Assembly: GCF_018383585.1 (NCBI RefSeq)
Contig: NZ_JAHAMK010000006.1
Span: 58,006 to 90,785, forward strand
Length of the DNA stretch: 32,780 nt
Source: Microvirga sp. 3-52
GTDB lineage: Bacteria > Pseudomonadota > Alphaproteobacteria > Rhizobiales > Beijerinckiaceae
Reading direction: 5' to 3'
A program made the position numbers and the translations under genes. This document shows, in pieces, positions 22,157 to 31,024 of this stretch. Numbering within the stretch: the first letter of the stretch is position 1; each line of letters begins with the position of its first letter. Under the pieces are notes generated by a model. That model was not told the DNA's origin. It did no database searches and saw only the letters and a program-made list of their open reading frames with translations.

Positions 22157-23443
22157 ATGTCGTTCCTTTCGTCCCCTGAGACCGCTCTCGCCCCAGAGAG
22201 CCTCGCCGGCCCCGCTCCGCGCCATCGCACCGTGGGCGTGCGCGTCGGGTCCGTCATGGTCGGCGGCGGCGCGCCGATCGTGGTCCAATCGATGACCAAC
22301 ACGGACACGGCGGATGTGGACGCGACGGTGAAGCAGGTCGCGGCGCTCGCCCGCGCGGGCTCCGAGATCGTGCGCATCACCGTCGACCGCGACGAGGCCG
22401 CCGCCGCCGTACCCAAGATCCGCGAGCGGCTCGACAGGCTCGGCGTGACCGTACCCCTCGTCGGCGACTTCCACTATATCGGCCATCAGCTTCTCGCCGA
22501 TCACCCGGCCTGCGCCGAGGCGCTCGCCAAGTACCGCATCAATCCCGGCAATGTGGGCTTCAAGGAAAAGAAGGACCGGCAGTTCGGGGCCATCGTCGAG
22601 CAGGCGATCCGCCACGGCAAGGCCGTCCGGATCGGGGCCAACTGGGGCTCGCTCGACCAGGAGCTTCTGACCCACCTGATGAACGAGAACGCCACCTCGG
22701 CGAATCCCCGCGACATGCGCTGGGTCACGCGCGAGGCCATGATCCAATCGGCCCTGCTCTCCGCCGCCCGCGCCGAGGAGATCGGATTGGGTCGCGACCG
22801 GATCATCCTCTCGGCAAAGGTCTCTGCAGTGCAGGACCTGATCGCCGTCTACCAGGATCTCGCCCGCCGTTCTGACTATGCCATCCATCTCGGCCTCACC
22901 GAGGCGGGCATGGGCACGAAGGGCATCGTGGCCTCGTCCGCCGCCATGGGTATCCTGCTCCAGCAGGGCATCGGTGATACGATCCGCTATTCCCTGACCC
23001 CGGAGCCCGGCGGTGACCGGACCGTTGAGGTCAAGACGGCCCAGGAACTGCTCCAGACCATGGGCTTTCGCACTTTCGTGCCGCTTGTCGCCGCCTGCCC
23101 CGGCTGCGGACGCACCACCTCCTCCGTCTTCCAGGAATTGGCGCGGGACATCCAGAACTGGATCTCCACCTCCATGCCGGAGTGGCGCCGGACCTACCCG
23201 GGCGTCGAGAACCTGAACGTGGCCGTGATGGGCTGCATCGTGAACGGGCCCGGTGAATCGAAGCATGCGAATATCGGCATCTCACTGCCTGGAACCGGTG
23301 AGCAGCCGGCGGCTCCGGTGTTCATCGACGGCCGCAAGGCCATGACCTTGCGCGGTCCGACGCTTGCTCAGGATTTTCAGAAGATCGTCCTTGAATATAT
23401 CGAGAAGAACTACGGCCAGCTCGGACGCGATGCCGCCGAATGA
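22157..23443 (+). CDS. ispG: 4-hydroxy-3-methylbut-2-enyl diphosphate synthase (HMBPP synthase)
   Basis: A 4Fe-4S enzyme of the MEP isoprenoid pathway that converts MEcPP to HMBPP, 428 residues. Hallmarks: [16 protein letters not shown] near the N-terminus; LVGDFHY and RINPGNVG in the TIM barrel; and the C-terminal cluster ligands CPGCGRTT (two Cys), then [10 protein letters not shown] (third Cys and conserved N-G-P-G-E). The start ATG 22157 has only a weak SD (GGA); an in-frame GTG at 22145 would overlap the hairpin. ispA, in the same wider pathway, is 2.8 kb downstream on the other strand. Identification is firm. Confidence 0.96.
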   Translation: MSFLSSPETALAPESLAGPAPRHRTVGVRVGSVMVGGGAPIVVQSMTNTDTADVDATVKQVAALARAGSEIVRITVDRDEAAAAVPKIRERLDRLGVTVPLVGDFHYIGHQLLADHPACAEALAKYRINPGNVGFKEKKDRQFGAIVEQAIRHGKAVRIGANWGSLDQELLTHLMNENATSANPRDMRWVTREAMIQSALLSAARAEEIGLGRDRIILSAKVSAVQDLIAVYQDLARRSDYAIHLGLTEAGMGTKGIVASSAAMGILLQQGIGDTIRYSLTPEPGGDRTVEVKTAQELLQTMGFRTFVPLVAACPGCGRTTSSVFQELARDIQNWISTSMPEWRRTYPGVENLNVAVMGCIVNGPGESKHANIGISLPGTGEQPAAPVFIDGRKAMTLRGPTLAQDFQKIVLEYIEKNYGQLGRDAAE

Positions 23444-23627
23444 GGCAACAAGCGTGGCCATGGAACCTCCTGCGAAATTCCGTTTTAAGCCAAGGCGCGA
23501 TGTGTTAGAGAGCCGCCGCGCCGGCAATGACGGCCGCTGCGCTCTTTGGAGAAGGGGCCGCCCTTCGTCGACTGCAGGGTAATTCAACAAAGGCCGTCCG
23601 CGGGCACGTCCGCAAAGAAAAGCACAC

Positions 23628-25574
23628 ATGGCAGAACAGCACGCCGTTGCCTCGGGACATGCAGATTCCGCAGCCCCTGAGGCCACCTTACCGGACAGCC
23701 ATTTCAAGGCGAAATTCTGGACCCTGACCCTTGGCGCCATCGGCGTCGTCTATGGCGATATCGGCACCAGCCCACTCTATGCCATGCGGGAAACGGTGAT
23801 GGCCGCCACAGGCGGTCACCATGGGACTCCCGTTCCCCTGACCCGTGAACTGGTGATCAGCATCCTGTCGCTCCTGCTCTGGGCGCTGATCCTCACCGTG
23901 TCCGTCAAATACGTGTTTCTGCTGCTGCGGGCCGACAACAAGGGCGAAGGCGGCTCGCTGACTCTGGTCGCACTGGCGCAGCGCGCCCTCGGGCGGCGTA
24001 GCCTCCCGGTGCTCATGATGGGCATGGCGGGCGCGGCCCTCTTCTATGGCGATGCCGCCATCACGCCGGCCATCTCCGTGCTCTCGGCCCTGGAAGGTCT
24101 GAAGCTCGTCGCGCCTTCCTTCGAGGCCTATGTGCTGCCGGGCGCCCTGGCGATCCTGATCGGCCTTTTCGCTGTGCAGAGCCGCGGCACCGGCAAGGTC
24201 GCGGCCTTCTTCGGCCCGCTCACGCTCCTGTGGTTCATCACCATGGCGGGCCTCGGCCTCCTCCATATCGCCGATGATTGGGAGGTTCTGCTCGCGTTCA
24301 ACCCCTATTACGGCGTTTCCTTCCTGGTCACGCATCCGGGAACGGCCTTCGCGATCCTCGGCAGCGTCTGCCTGGCCGTGACGGGCGCCGAGGCCCTCTA
24401 TGCGGACCTCGGCCATTTCGGCCGCAACCCGATTCGCGTAGCCTGGGGCACCGTGGTCTTTCCGGCTCTCGCCCTGAACTATCTCGGGCAGGGTGCCCTC
24501 GTTCTGTCGAATCCCGAGTCCATCACCAACCCCTTCTTCCTTTTGGCTCCGCCCTGGCTGCTCCTGCCCCTCGTGATCCTCGCCACCTTGGCGACCATCG
24601 TGGCCAGTCAGGCGGTGATCACCGGCGCCTATTCCCTGACCCGGCAGGCGGTGCAGCTCGGGATCCTGCCGCGCCTTGAAGTCCGCTTCACCTCGGAAAC
24701 GCATCAAGGGCAGATCTATCTGCCCCGCGTGAACTGGCTGCTGCTGGCGGCTGTGGTCAGCCTGGTGCTGCTCTTCGGCTCATCCAGCAGCCTGGCCAGC
24801 GCCTACGGCATCGCGGTCTTCGGCACCATGGTCGTCACGACCCTGCTCGCCTGCCTGGTCATGAGCCGGAGCTGGGGTTGGGGGCCGCTGAAAACCGGAC
24901 TCATCATGATTCCGCTGCTGCTGATCGACCTCACCTTCCTGTCCTCGAACCTGGTGAAGCTTCTCGACGGTGGCTATGTCCCGCTGGTGATCGCCGGCGT
25001 TTTCTTCGTGCTCATGTGGACCTGGGTGAAGGGAACCAGGATCCTGTTCGAGAAGACCCGCAAGATCGACGTGCCCTTCCTCGAGCTGGTGCAGATGCTG
25101 GAGAAGAGCCCTCCGCACCGGGTGAAGGGCACCGCCGTCTTCCTGACGAGCGATCCGGACACGGCACCGGCGGCCCTCCTGCACAACCTCAAGCACAACA
25201 AGGTGCTGCACGAGAAGAACGTGATCCTGACCGTCAACAGCGAGGACGTCCCCCGCGTGGAGGACGAGGACCGCGTCGCCATCGAGCACGTGGGCGATTC
25301 GTTCTGGCGCATCCGCCTGAGCTACGGCTACATGGAAACGCCCAACATTCCGCGTGGCCTCGCGATCCTGCGCAAGCAGGGCTTCAAGTTCGACATCATG
25401 GCGACGTCGTTCTTCCTGTCGCGCCGCTCGATCCGTCCCGCCAGCCAATCGGGCATGCCGCTCTGGCAGGACAAGCTGTTCATCGGCCTGGCGAAATCCG
25501 CGAGCGACGCCACGGACTTCTTCCAGATCCCGACCGGACGCGTGGTGGAGGTCGGCACCCAGGTGACCGTGTAA
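23628..25574 (+). CDS. kup: KUP-family potassium uptake transporter
   Basis: A K+:H+ symporter of the Kup/HAK family, 648 residues. The signature [20 protein letters not shown] is near residues 37-56, and [19 protein letters not shown] marks the second conserved helix. About twelve TM helices fill residues 35-475. A C-terminal cytosolic domain starts after RILFEKTRK and includes [10 protein letters not shown] and the IPRGL segment typical of Kup. Gene boundaries are clear; the SD is weak. The 184-bp gap after ispG has no obvious gene or riboswitch. It is not near a kdp operon. Confidence 0.95.
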   Translation: MAEQHAVASGHADSAAPEATLPDSHFKAKFWTLTLGAIGVVYGDIGTSPLYAMRETVMAATGGHHGTPVPLTRELVISILSLLLWALILTVSVKYVFLLLRADNKGEGGSLTLVALAQRALGRRSLPVLMMGMAGAALFYGDAAITPAISVLSALEGLKLVAPSFEAYVLPGALAILIGLFAVQSRGTGKVAAFFGPLTLLWFITMAGLGLLHIADDWEVLLAFNPYYGVSFLVTHPGTAFAILGSVCLAVTGAEALYADLGHFGRNPIRVAWGTVVFPALALNYLGQGALVLSNPESITNPFFLLAPPWLLLPLVILATLATIVASQAVITGAYSLTRQAVQLGILPRLEVRFTSETHQGQIYLPRVNWLLLAAVVSLVLLFGSSSSLASAYGIAVFGTMVVTTLLACLVMSRSWGWGPLKTGLIMIPLLLIDLTFLSSNLVKLLDGGYVPLVIAGVFFVLMWTWVKGTRILFEKTRKIDVPFLELVQMLEKSPPHRVKGTAVFLTSDPDTAPAALLHNLKHNKVLHEKNVILTVNSEDVPRVEDEDRVAIEHVGDSFWRIRLSYGYMETPNIPRGLAILRKQGFKFDIMATSFFLSRRSIRPASQSGMPLWQDKLFIGLAKSASDATDFFQIPTGRVVEVGTQVTV

Positions 25575-25617
25575 GCCTGTTGCTCTTCGCCTGACTCGAT
25601 GTCAGTTTTGGAGATCC

Positions 25618-26163
25618 ATGACTGACATCACCCTCATCCGCCCGAGCCTGGATTGGCTTCCCTTCTACGCCCGCGCCCTCGAACAGGGCTGGTCGCCCAA
25701 CACGGACCAGGATGTCAGCCGCGAGCAGCTCCTGCAGCTCCGGCGCGACCCTAAGCGCTTTCTCCACGACCTCTACAACAGCCCCATGGTCCGGCTGCCG
25801 GACGGCCGCGAGGTGCCGCGTCTGCCCGCGCACGATTTCTGGATCAGCGACGGCGAGTTCTGCGGGCGCATCGGCTTTCGCTTCCAAAGGGGGACGGAAG
25901 ATCTGCCGGTCCTCATCTACGGGCATATCGGTTACACCATCGTGCCCTGGAAGCAGCGTCGCGGCTACGCCACGCAGGCGCTCCGCATGATCCTGCCGGT
26001 CTGTCGCTCGGAGGGCTTCTCACGGGTGCTGATCACCTGCGACGACGACAACGAGGCTTCGCGCAAGGTGATCCTCGCCAATGGCGGCGAGCCCGCGGGC
26101 TCTCTTCCGCACAACCGACGCCCCGGTCATGTCAAGCTGACGTTCTGGGTCCCGACGGCTTGA
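25618..26163 (+). CDS. GNAT-family acetyltransferase
   Basis: 181 residues with the GNAT fold. The acetyl-CoA motif is QRRGYATQAL (Q/RxxGxG/A-type), preceded by GHIGYTIVPW on beta 4. LITCDDDNEASRKVILANGGE forms the following beta 5/alpha 4 segment typical of the family. The substrate is unknown; the sequence resembles small acceptor-type GNATs often named in proteobacteria. The start ATG at 25618 follows GGAG at 5 nt. It lies 43 bp after kup, possibly in the same transcript, and converges on ispA with 49 bp between. Confidence 0.9.
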   Translation: MTDITLIRPSLDWLPFYARALEQGWSPNTDQDVSREQLLQLRRDPKRFLHDLYNSPMVRLPDGREVPRLPAHDFWISDGEFCGRIGFRFQRGTEDLPVLIYGHIGYTIVPWKQRRGYATQALRMILPVCRSEGFSRVLITCDDDNEASRKVILANGGEPAGSLPHNRRPGHVKLTFWVPTA

Positions 26164-26212
26164 GCCAAAACCGCATGGGGCGGTGGCGCCGACGAGGCTG
26201 AACGCGCGGGAT

Positions 26213-27139
26213 TCAAACCTGCCGCTCCACAACGAAGCGCACGGCCTCGCGCAGGGTTTGCGCCCGCGGCCCGAAGCCGTCGAGAGCGGCTTGCGCCTGT
26301 TCGACGAGCTGCCGGCACTCGCGGCGGGCGCCGTCCATTCCGAGCAGGTCGACCAGGGTGGCCTTGCCCTTCTCCTGGTCCTTGCCCGTGCGCTTGCCGA
26401 GCGCCTCTGCGGACGCCTCCCGGTCGAGGATGTCGTCCGCCACCTGGAAGGCTGCGCCGAGCGAACGTCCGTATTCGACCAGCGTCCGGCGTGCCGCGGC
26501 ATCGGCCTCTCCCAAAATGGCCCCCGCCTCGACCGAGAAGGTGAGGATCGCGCCGGTCTTCATCATCTGGAGCAGCCGCACATCGGCTTCGCCTATGTGG
26601 GCGGCCCCGTAACGCCCCTCCGCCGTCAGGTCGAGCAGTTGCCCCCCGACCATGCCGCCGAGGCCCGAGGCGCGGGCAAGGCCGAGAACGAGATCGGACC
26701 GGATGGCAGGATCGGACGCGGTCGCCGGATCGGCGAGAACCTCGAAGGCGAGCGTCTGGAGCGCGTCTCCTGCGAGGATGGCCGTGGCCTCGTCATAGGC
26801 CTTGTGCACGGTGGGGCGCCCCCGGCGCAGGTCGTCGTCATCCATGGACGGCAGATCGTCATGGACCAGGGAATAGCAATGCAGGAGTTCGACGGCGCAG
26901 CCTGTCCGCAGGGGCCCCTGCCCCTCCACGCCGAAGAGGCGCGCTGCCTCGATGGCCAGGAATGGACGCAGGCGCTTGCCTCCCCCTAGGGCGGCATGAC
27001 GCATGGCGGCCATGAGGCGCGGCGGCCGGGCAATCTCGCCGGGAGCGGCTTTGTCTGATAGCAAGGCTTCGAGACTTGTTTCGATAACCTTCGCGGCGTC
27101 AGAGAGCCGCGTCGTGAAAGTGCTGGTGGATGGCGTCAT
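26213..27139 (-). CDS. ispA: Short-chain polyprenyl diphosphate synthase (FPP/GGPP synthase)
   Basis: Makes C15 (or C20) prenyl diphosphate from IPP and DMAPP/GPP; a cytosolic Mg-dependent enzyme of 308 residues. The first Asp-rich motif is DDLPSMD (94-100) with DDDLRRG following, and the second is DDILD (235-239). LGGGKRLRP (51-59) binds IPP. The two residues spanning FARM (HDDLPSMDDD) match the bacterial IspA (FPP) type; the GGPP option stays open. The ATG at 27139-27137 overlaps the ATG of mtgA on the other strand, so any promoter must lie within mtgA coding sequence or the start is further in. Confidence 0.93.
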   Translation of the reverse strand: MTPSTSTFTTRLSDAAKVIETSLEALLSDKAAPGEIARPPRLMAAMRHAALGGGKRLRPFLAIEAARLFGVEGQGPLRTGCAVELLHCYSLVHDDLPSMDDDDLRRGRPTVHKAYDEATAILAGDALQTLAFEVLADPATASDPAIRSDLVLGLARASGLGGMVGGQLLDLTAEGRYGAAHIGEADVRLLQMMKTGAILTFSVEAGAILGEADAAARRTLVEYGRSLGAAFQVADDILDREASAEALGKRTGKDQEKGKATLVDLLGMDGARRECRQLVEQAQAALDGFGPRAQTLREAVRFVVERQV

Positions 27140-27929
27140 GACGAGCCTGAATACGGATGGGGCCGCCGCTCCGCCCGAGGGGAGCGCTGATGAGCGATTG
27201 AAGTCGAGATGGACGCTGCGGACGGGACGGCCGCGGGCGCCGATGACGGCGGCCCGCTTTCTCCGCCGCCTCGTTCAGATCGGCTTCGGTCTCATCCTCT
27301 TATGGGTCGGCGCGGTCTTTTGGCTAGGCCTTTTGTATTGGGCTGTGCCGCCGGTCTCCACCCTGATGCTCGGCCGCTGGCTCACCCTGCAGCCCGTGGA
27401 GAGGGACTTCGTCAGGCTCGACGAGATTTCGTCCAACCTGCCGCTCGCCGTGATGACCGCCGAGGACAGCCGCTTCTGCGAGCACAACGGCGTCGACTGG
27501 GATGCCCTCTGGGATGTGGTGGAGGCCGCCGACGACGACGGGCCGTCCCGCGGAGCCTCGACCATCCCCATGCAGGTGGCAAAGAACCTCTTCCTGTGGC
27601 CGAGCCGCTCCTATGTCCGCAAGGGCCTCGAGATCCCGGTGGCGCTCTATCTCGACCTGATCTGGTCGAAGCGCCAGATGATGGAGGTCTATCTCAACGT
27701 CGCCGAATGGGGCGAAGGGATCTTCGGGGCCGAGGCGGCCGCCCGGAAGTATTTCCGCAAGTCGGCCAGGAATTTGACGCGACAGGAGGCAGCCCTTCTG
27801 GCGCGGGCCCTGCCCAACCCCCTGGTCCGCAATCCGGCTCGCCCGCGCCCCGGCCACCGGGCGCTTGCGGGACAGCTGCAGGTCCGCATGGAAAGAGCGG
27901 CCCCCTTCAGCGACTGCCTGAGGTCCTAA
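27138..27929 (+). CDS. mtgA: Monofunctional peptidoglycan glycosyltransferase
   Basis: Polymerises lipid II glycan strands at the inner membrane (GT51, without a transpeptidase). A TM helix at about 48-70 (LILLWVGAVFWLGLLYWAV) follows a basic N-terminus. GT51 motifs are intact: MTAEDSRFCEHNGVD (catalytic Glu), GASTIPMQVAKNLFLW, RKGLEIPVALYLDLIWSK and YLNVAEWG with the second Glu, then LLARALPNP. ATG 27138 (263 residues) is used; ATG 27243 would give 228 residues starting MTAARFLRR, closer to the usual length, and leave space for promoters, so it is a strong alternative. It diverges from ispA with overlapping starts. Confidence 0.9.
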   Translation: MTSLNTDGAAAPPEGSADERLKSRWTLRTGRPRAPMTAARFLRRLVQIGFGLILLWVGAVFWLGLLYWAVPPVSTLMLGRWLTLQPVERDFVRLDEISSNLPLAVMTAEDSRFCEHNGVDWDALWDVVEAADDDGPSRGASTIPMQVAKNLFLWPSRSYVRKGLEIPVALYLDLIWSKRQMMEVYLNVAEWGEGIFGAEAAARKYFRKSARNLTRQEAALLARALPNPLVRNPARPRPGHRALAGQLQVRMERAAPFSDCLRS

Positions 27930-27994
27930 GCCCCTCCCTGCGGCAATGAAAATCCCTCAGATTGCGTCAAAGGGCTAGATATTTGCCCGAAGAC

Positions 27995-28070
27995 CTTGTA
28001 TGAGGCGCAACCTCATCAAGATTGAGATGTGAGCGTTCCCCGGTTAAGCGGGCGCTCCGCTATTTTAACC
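27995..28070 (+). promoter_or_regulatory. rpmF: Structured leader upstream of rpmF
   Basis: CTTG-t-ATGAGG (27995-28005) pairs with CCTCATCAAG (28011-28020), one bulge. Next, GAGCG (28031-28035) pairs with CGCTC (28053-28057) enclosing CCCG/CGGG. GGTTA (28042-28046) could instead pair with TAACC (28066-28070) just before the SD, GGAGACGAGAT. The last two pairings exclude one another. This looks like a regulated ribosomal-protein leader, but it is read from pairing only. Confidence 0.4.
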
Positions 28071-28081
28071 GGAGACGAGAT

Positions 28082-28267
28082 ATGGCCGTTCCAAAAAGAA
28101 AAACGTCGCCTTCGCGGCGCGGAATGCGTCGCTCCGCCGATGCCTTGAAGGCCCCGACCTACATCGAGGACAAGGATTCCGGCGAGCTGCGCCGTCCTCA
28201 CCATGTTGACCTGAAGACCGGCATGTACCGTGGCCGTCAGGTTCTGAAGGTGAAGACCGACGCGTGA
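28082..28267 (+). CDS. rpmF: 50S ribosomal protein L32
   Basis: 61 residues beginning [18 protein letters not shown], the standard L32 N-terminus; the C-terminus [15 protein letters not shown] is typical of alphaproteobacteria, which lack the zinc-binding Cys. GGAG is 7 nt before ATG. The structured leader precedes it and a terminator follows at 25 nt, so it is probably a single-gene unit. Identification is firm. Confidence 0.97.
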   Translation: MAVPKRKTSPSRRGMRRSADALKAPTYIEDKDSGELRRPHHVDLKTGMYRGRQVLKVKTDA

Positions 28268-28291
28268 TCCTACGCGGCATGCGATGATCCG

Positions 28292-28319
28292 AACCGGCGC
28301 CTCGAGCGCCGGTTTTTTT
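28292..28319 (+). terminator. Rho-independent terminator after rpmF
   Basis: AACCGGCGC (28292-28300), loop CTCGA, GCGCCGGTT (28306-28314) and then a T-run to 28319. It stands 25 nt after the rpmF stop and is a strong terminator. Confidence 0.9.
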
Positions 28320-28331
28320 ATGCCCCAGAGC

Positions 28332-28356
28332 ACCGGACCCACTTTTCCGCACGATG
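28332..28356. repeat. Dispersed repeat copy A (left of EAL-like gene)
   Basis: ACCGGACCCACTTTTCCGC followed by ACGATG. Its reverse complement recurs at 30146-30169 with one substitution and one missing base. The core CCACTTTTCCGCACGATG resembles an intergenic repeat often seen in Hyphomicrobiales (from memory). The two copies flank the GGDEF/EAL-like gene in opposite orientation. Confidence 0.7.
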
Positions 28357-28493
28357 CGCCCCAAACGCTCTGATTTACCAGGACTTTTTACCCTTCATTA
28401 AGCCTGAAGGCCGATCCTGCATCCCTTGGTTTTCAGGGGTTTCGGTCAGGCTTGCGAAGAGTGCCTCCAGCCGCCCCAATCCGTGCGTATTCG

Positions 28494-30143
28494 ATGGTGA
28501 GTGTGATGGCGACGAAGCGGCAGGGCCGGACGGGACTTTTCACGGGCATATCCCGGTCGCCGCGCCAACGCGAAGCCTCGTCGGCGTCCCGCTCCCCCGT
28601 TGCAGGGGTCATCTATTCCTGGGACATGGTGTCCGACACCCTGGCCTGGGGCCCCGGTGCAGCCGATGCACTCGGTCTTCCGTCGAAAGATCTGCCCAAG
28701 ACCGGCCAAGCCTTCTCGTACCTCGTCGAGCCCGGCTGCGGTCTGTCCCGCCAGGATGCCATCGGGACAGCGGAGGGTTCGGGCCGCTCCTACGAGACCC
28801 GGTACGCCCTGCGGTTCGAACCGGACCGGGTCGTGATGGTCGAGGATGCGGGCCGCTGGCAGCCGAATGTTCAGGGACGCCCGGCCTTTGCCCGCGGTCA
28901 GCTGCGTCTCGACCCGGTCTCGGGCGCAAGGGATCTGCTGCCCGCGATGCTGAAACAGCGCTCGGAGCTTCTGTGCAGCATCCAGAACGGCATCAATGAG
29001 GCTCTGAGGGTACCTCAAACCTGCACGCTGATCGTCGGCGCGCTCGACGACGGAGAGGCCGACGCCATGGCGGCGATCGCCCGTAGGCTGCGCCCGATGA
29101 TGCGCCGCCACGATCTCTTCACCGCTCTCGGGCCTCACCGCTTTGCCCTGACCCTGACCTGCTGCCCGGCCACGGATGCTCCAAGCGCCATGAAGCGGCT
29201 CATCGGGCTCATGAAGGATCACCCGGCTGCAGCCTCTCTTCACCTGGGAGCGGCCTGCGCGCCGGATCACACCTTCAAGGCCACCAAGCTCCTTCGCTTC
29301 GCCGAGCAGGCCCTGGCCTCGGGTCTTGAGCGTGGGGAGGCCTGCAAGCTTTACGACGCACGCCCCAAGGCCCCATCGCCGTCTGCCGAGCAGGCACCGT
29401 TCGATTGGGTCGCCGCCCTCAACAGCCGCAGCCTGACCCTCGCCTGCAAGCCGATACTGGAAGCTCACAGCCGCACCCCTGCCCTGGTGCAGGCCTGTGC
29501 CTCGCTCTCGCGCTCCGACGGCAGCCCGATCCCTCTCGGCCCGGTGCCGAGGCTGAAGGAGGCGAACCTCGCTCTTCTCGTGGACGGACGCATGCTGGAA
29601 CTAGCGGCCGATCATCTGAAAGATCATCCCGGCGCACGCCTGGCGCTGCCGGTCTCAACCAGAACCCTGCAGGATGCCGAATGGCTGCCCATGCTGGCGG
29701 CCCATCTCGGCGCGCGTCCCGGCATCGAGTCGCGGCTCGTCATCGAGGTCCCCGAGGCTGCCCTGGCCGAGTGCCGGAAGATCCTGGGCCGTCTCCATGC
29801 CATGAAGGCCTTAGGCGTCGGGCTTTCCCTCACGGGCTTCGGAGCAGGCCATGTTTCGCCGGGCCAGTTGCGGATGCTGCCCGTCGACCTTCTCAAGATC
29901 GACGGCGTCTTCATCCAGCCGCTCAAGCGCTCGACCGACGACCGGCTCACCGTCAGAACCCTGATCGACAGGGCCCAGCACCTTGGCATCGCCACAGTCG
30001 CGGAATGGGTGGACGACGAGGCCACCGCCCGCCTGCTGACAGCCTGGGGCGTGGATTATCTTCAGGGCGGATTGTTCGGCGAGCCTGAAGCCGTGCTGCA
30101 GTCGTCGACCCTGCATCGGTTGGTGAAGAAGGCGCGCGGCTAG
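28494..30143 (+). CDS. Degenerate PAS-GGDEF-EAL-like protein
   Basis: 549 residues from ATG 28494 (ATG 28506 is an equally good start; no clear SD for either). Layout: PAS-like region about 37-140 (VIYSWDMVSDTLAWGPGAADALG), GGDEF-like fold about 155-292, EAL-like fold about 303-535. Key motifs are lost: LGPHRFALTL stands where GG[D/E]EF belongs; VQAC (332-335) replaces the E-A-L; LTGFGAGH (446-453) replaces DDFGTGYSS. KIDGVFI (468-474) and QGGLFGEP (524-531) keep the EAL scaffold. A c-di-GMP enzyme is therefore unlikely; a binding or signalling role is more likely. It is isolated from other genes and flanked by inverted repeats. Confidence 0.8.
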   Translation: MVSVMATKRQGRTGLFTGISRSPRQREASSASRSPVAGVIYSWDMVSDTLAWGPGAADALGLPSKDLPKTGQAFSYLVEPGCGLSRQDAIGTAEGSGRSYETRYALRFEPDRVVMVEDAGRWQPNVQGRPAFARGQLRLDPVSGARDLLPAMLKQRSELLCSIQNGINEALRVPQTCTLIVGALDDGEADAMAAIARRLRPMMRRHDLFTALGPHRFALTLTCCPATDAPSAMKRLIGLMKDHPAAASLHLGAACAPDHTFKATKLLRFAEQALASGLERGEACKLYDARPKAPSPSAEQAPFDWVAALNSRSLTLACKPILEAHSRTPALVQACASLSRSDGSPIPLGPVPRLKEANLALLVDGRMLELAADHLKDHPGARLALPVSTRTLQDAEWLPMLAAHLGARPGIESRLVIEVPEAALAECRKILGRLHAMKALGVGLSLTGFGAGHVSPGQLRMLPVDLLKIDGVFIQPLKRSTDDRLTVRTLIDRAQHLGIATVAEWVDDEATARLLTAWGVDYLQGGLFGEPEAVLQSSTLHRLVKKARG

Positions 30144-30145
30144 CA

Positions 30146-30169
30146 CATCGTGCGGAAAGTGGATCCGGT
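30146..30169. repeat. Dispersed repeat copy B (right of EAL-like gene)
   Basis: CATCGTGCGGAAAGTGGATC followed by CGGT, the inverted counterpart of 28332-28356. It begins 3 nt after the stop of the EAL-like gene and lies between that gene and the convergent phaR. Confidence 0.7.
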
Positions 30170-30214
30170 ATTCCGAGAAGGACGATACGCTGACGATCCG
30201 GACTCCCTGCGGAG

Positions 30215-30790
30215 CTACTTGCTCGCCAGCTTGTCGAGCTTGGCCTGCATGGCGGCCATCTGCTGTTTCAGGCTGTCGAGATCGTTCGTCTCGTCCCCCT
30301 TCACAGCTGGCTTCGCGTCGGGCGCGCCCGGGCCCGATTGCGGGAAGGGCGAGAACATTCGCATGGCCTCGGTAAAAAAGCCCATGTTCTTGCGCACCTG
30401 CTCCTCCATGGCCTGGAAGGCTCCTGGACCGAAGGCCTGCGCCATCTGGTCCCGGAGCTTCTGCTGCTCCTGGGACAGGTTGTTCATGGAGAATTCCAGA
30501 TAGCTCGGCACCAGGGCCTGCATGCTGTCGCCGTAGAAGCGGATCAATTGACGGAGCACGGTGACGGGGAGGAGATTCGGCCCCTCCTTGTTTTCCTGCT
30601 CGAAGATGATCTGTGCCAGGACCGAGCGGGTGATCTCCTCGCCCGACTTCGCGTCATAGACCACGAAATCCTCACCCTTGCGCACCATGCCGGCCAGATC
30701 TTCCAGCGTCACGTAGGTGGAAGTGCCGGTGTGATAGAGGCGGCGGTTGGCATATTTCTTGATGACCGTCGGTTGCTTGTCCGTCGCCAT
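30215..30790 (-). CDS. phaR: Polyhydroxyalkanoate synthesis repressor
   Basis: 191 residues. The N-terminal VIKKYANRRLYHTGTSTYVTL and DFVVYDAKSGEEITRSVL are the PhaR DNA-binding/PHB-accumulation domain hallmarks, followed by FYGDSMQALVPSYLEFSM (PHB-binding region) and a Gln/Met-rich coiled C-terminus (LDSLKQQMAAMQAKLDKLASK). PhaR represses phasin and PHB genes and is released by PHB granules. It is read divergently from phaA, 234 bp apart, as expected for a regulator of the adjacent PHB genes. Confidence 0.96.
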   Translation of the reverse strand: MATDKQPTVIKKYANRRLYHTGTSTYVTLEDLAGMVRKGEDFVVYDAKSGEEITRSVLAQIIFEQENKEGPNLLPVTVLRQLIRFYGDSMQALVPSYLEFSMNNLSQEQQKLRDQMAQAFGPGAFQAMEEQVRKNMGFFTEAMRMFSPFPQSGPGAPDAKPAVKGDETNDLDSLKQQMAAMQAKLDKLASK

Positions 30791-30867
30791 AATGCCCGAT
30801 ACGCTCCCAGGAAATCCACCATGCCGGCATCCCTCATCCCGGTCCGTCGGGATGCCAGCCGTTAATG

Positions 30868-30894
30868 ATTATAAGTCTTATGCCGAACGATCAA
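30868..30894 (-). promoter_or_regulatory. Possible phaR promoter
   Basis: On the minus strand TTGATC (30894-30889) and TATAAT (30873-30868) are 15 bp apart, about 80 nt upstream of the phaR start. ATAAGTCTTAT (30871-30881), a dyad, overlaps the -10. Spacing is short, so this is tentative. Confidence 0.4.
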
Positions 30895-31024
30895 AGCGCC
30901 AAAAGTCTAAGGCGTCTCGGGGCAGGGTTGCACGATGCGATCCTTGACATCCCGGCCTCTGGGGATTTGATCGGGTCAGCCCTACATTCATTCCAACGTC
31001 AAATCATCAGCACAGGAGAGAGGC

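Noticed and set aside
23460..23582. 40-codon + strand ORF between ispG and kup
   Set aside because: Arg-rich, no SD and no resemblance to a known protein; probably chance in GC-rich spacer.
26207..26222. GGATTCAAACCTG like a tRNA T-arm
   Set aside because: It overlaps the ispA stop and no acceptor, D or anticodon arms fit around it.
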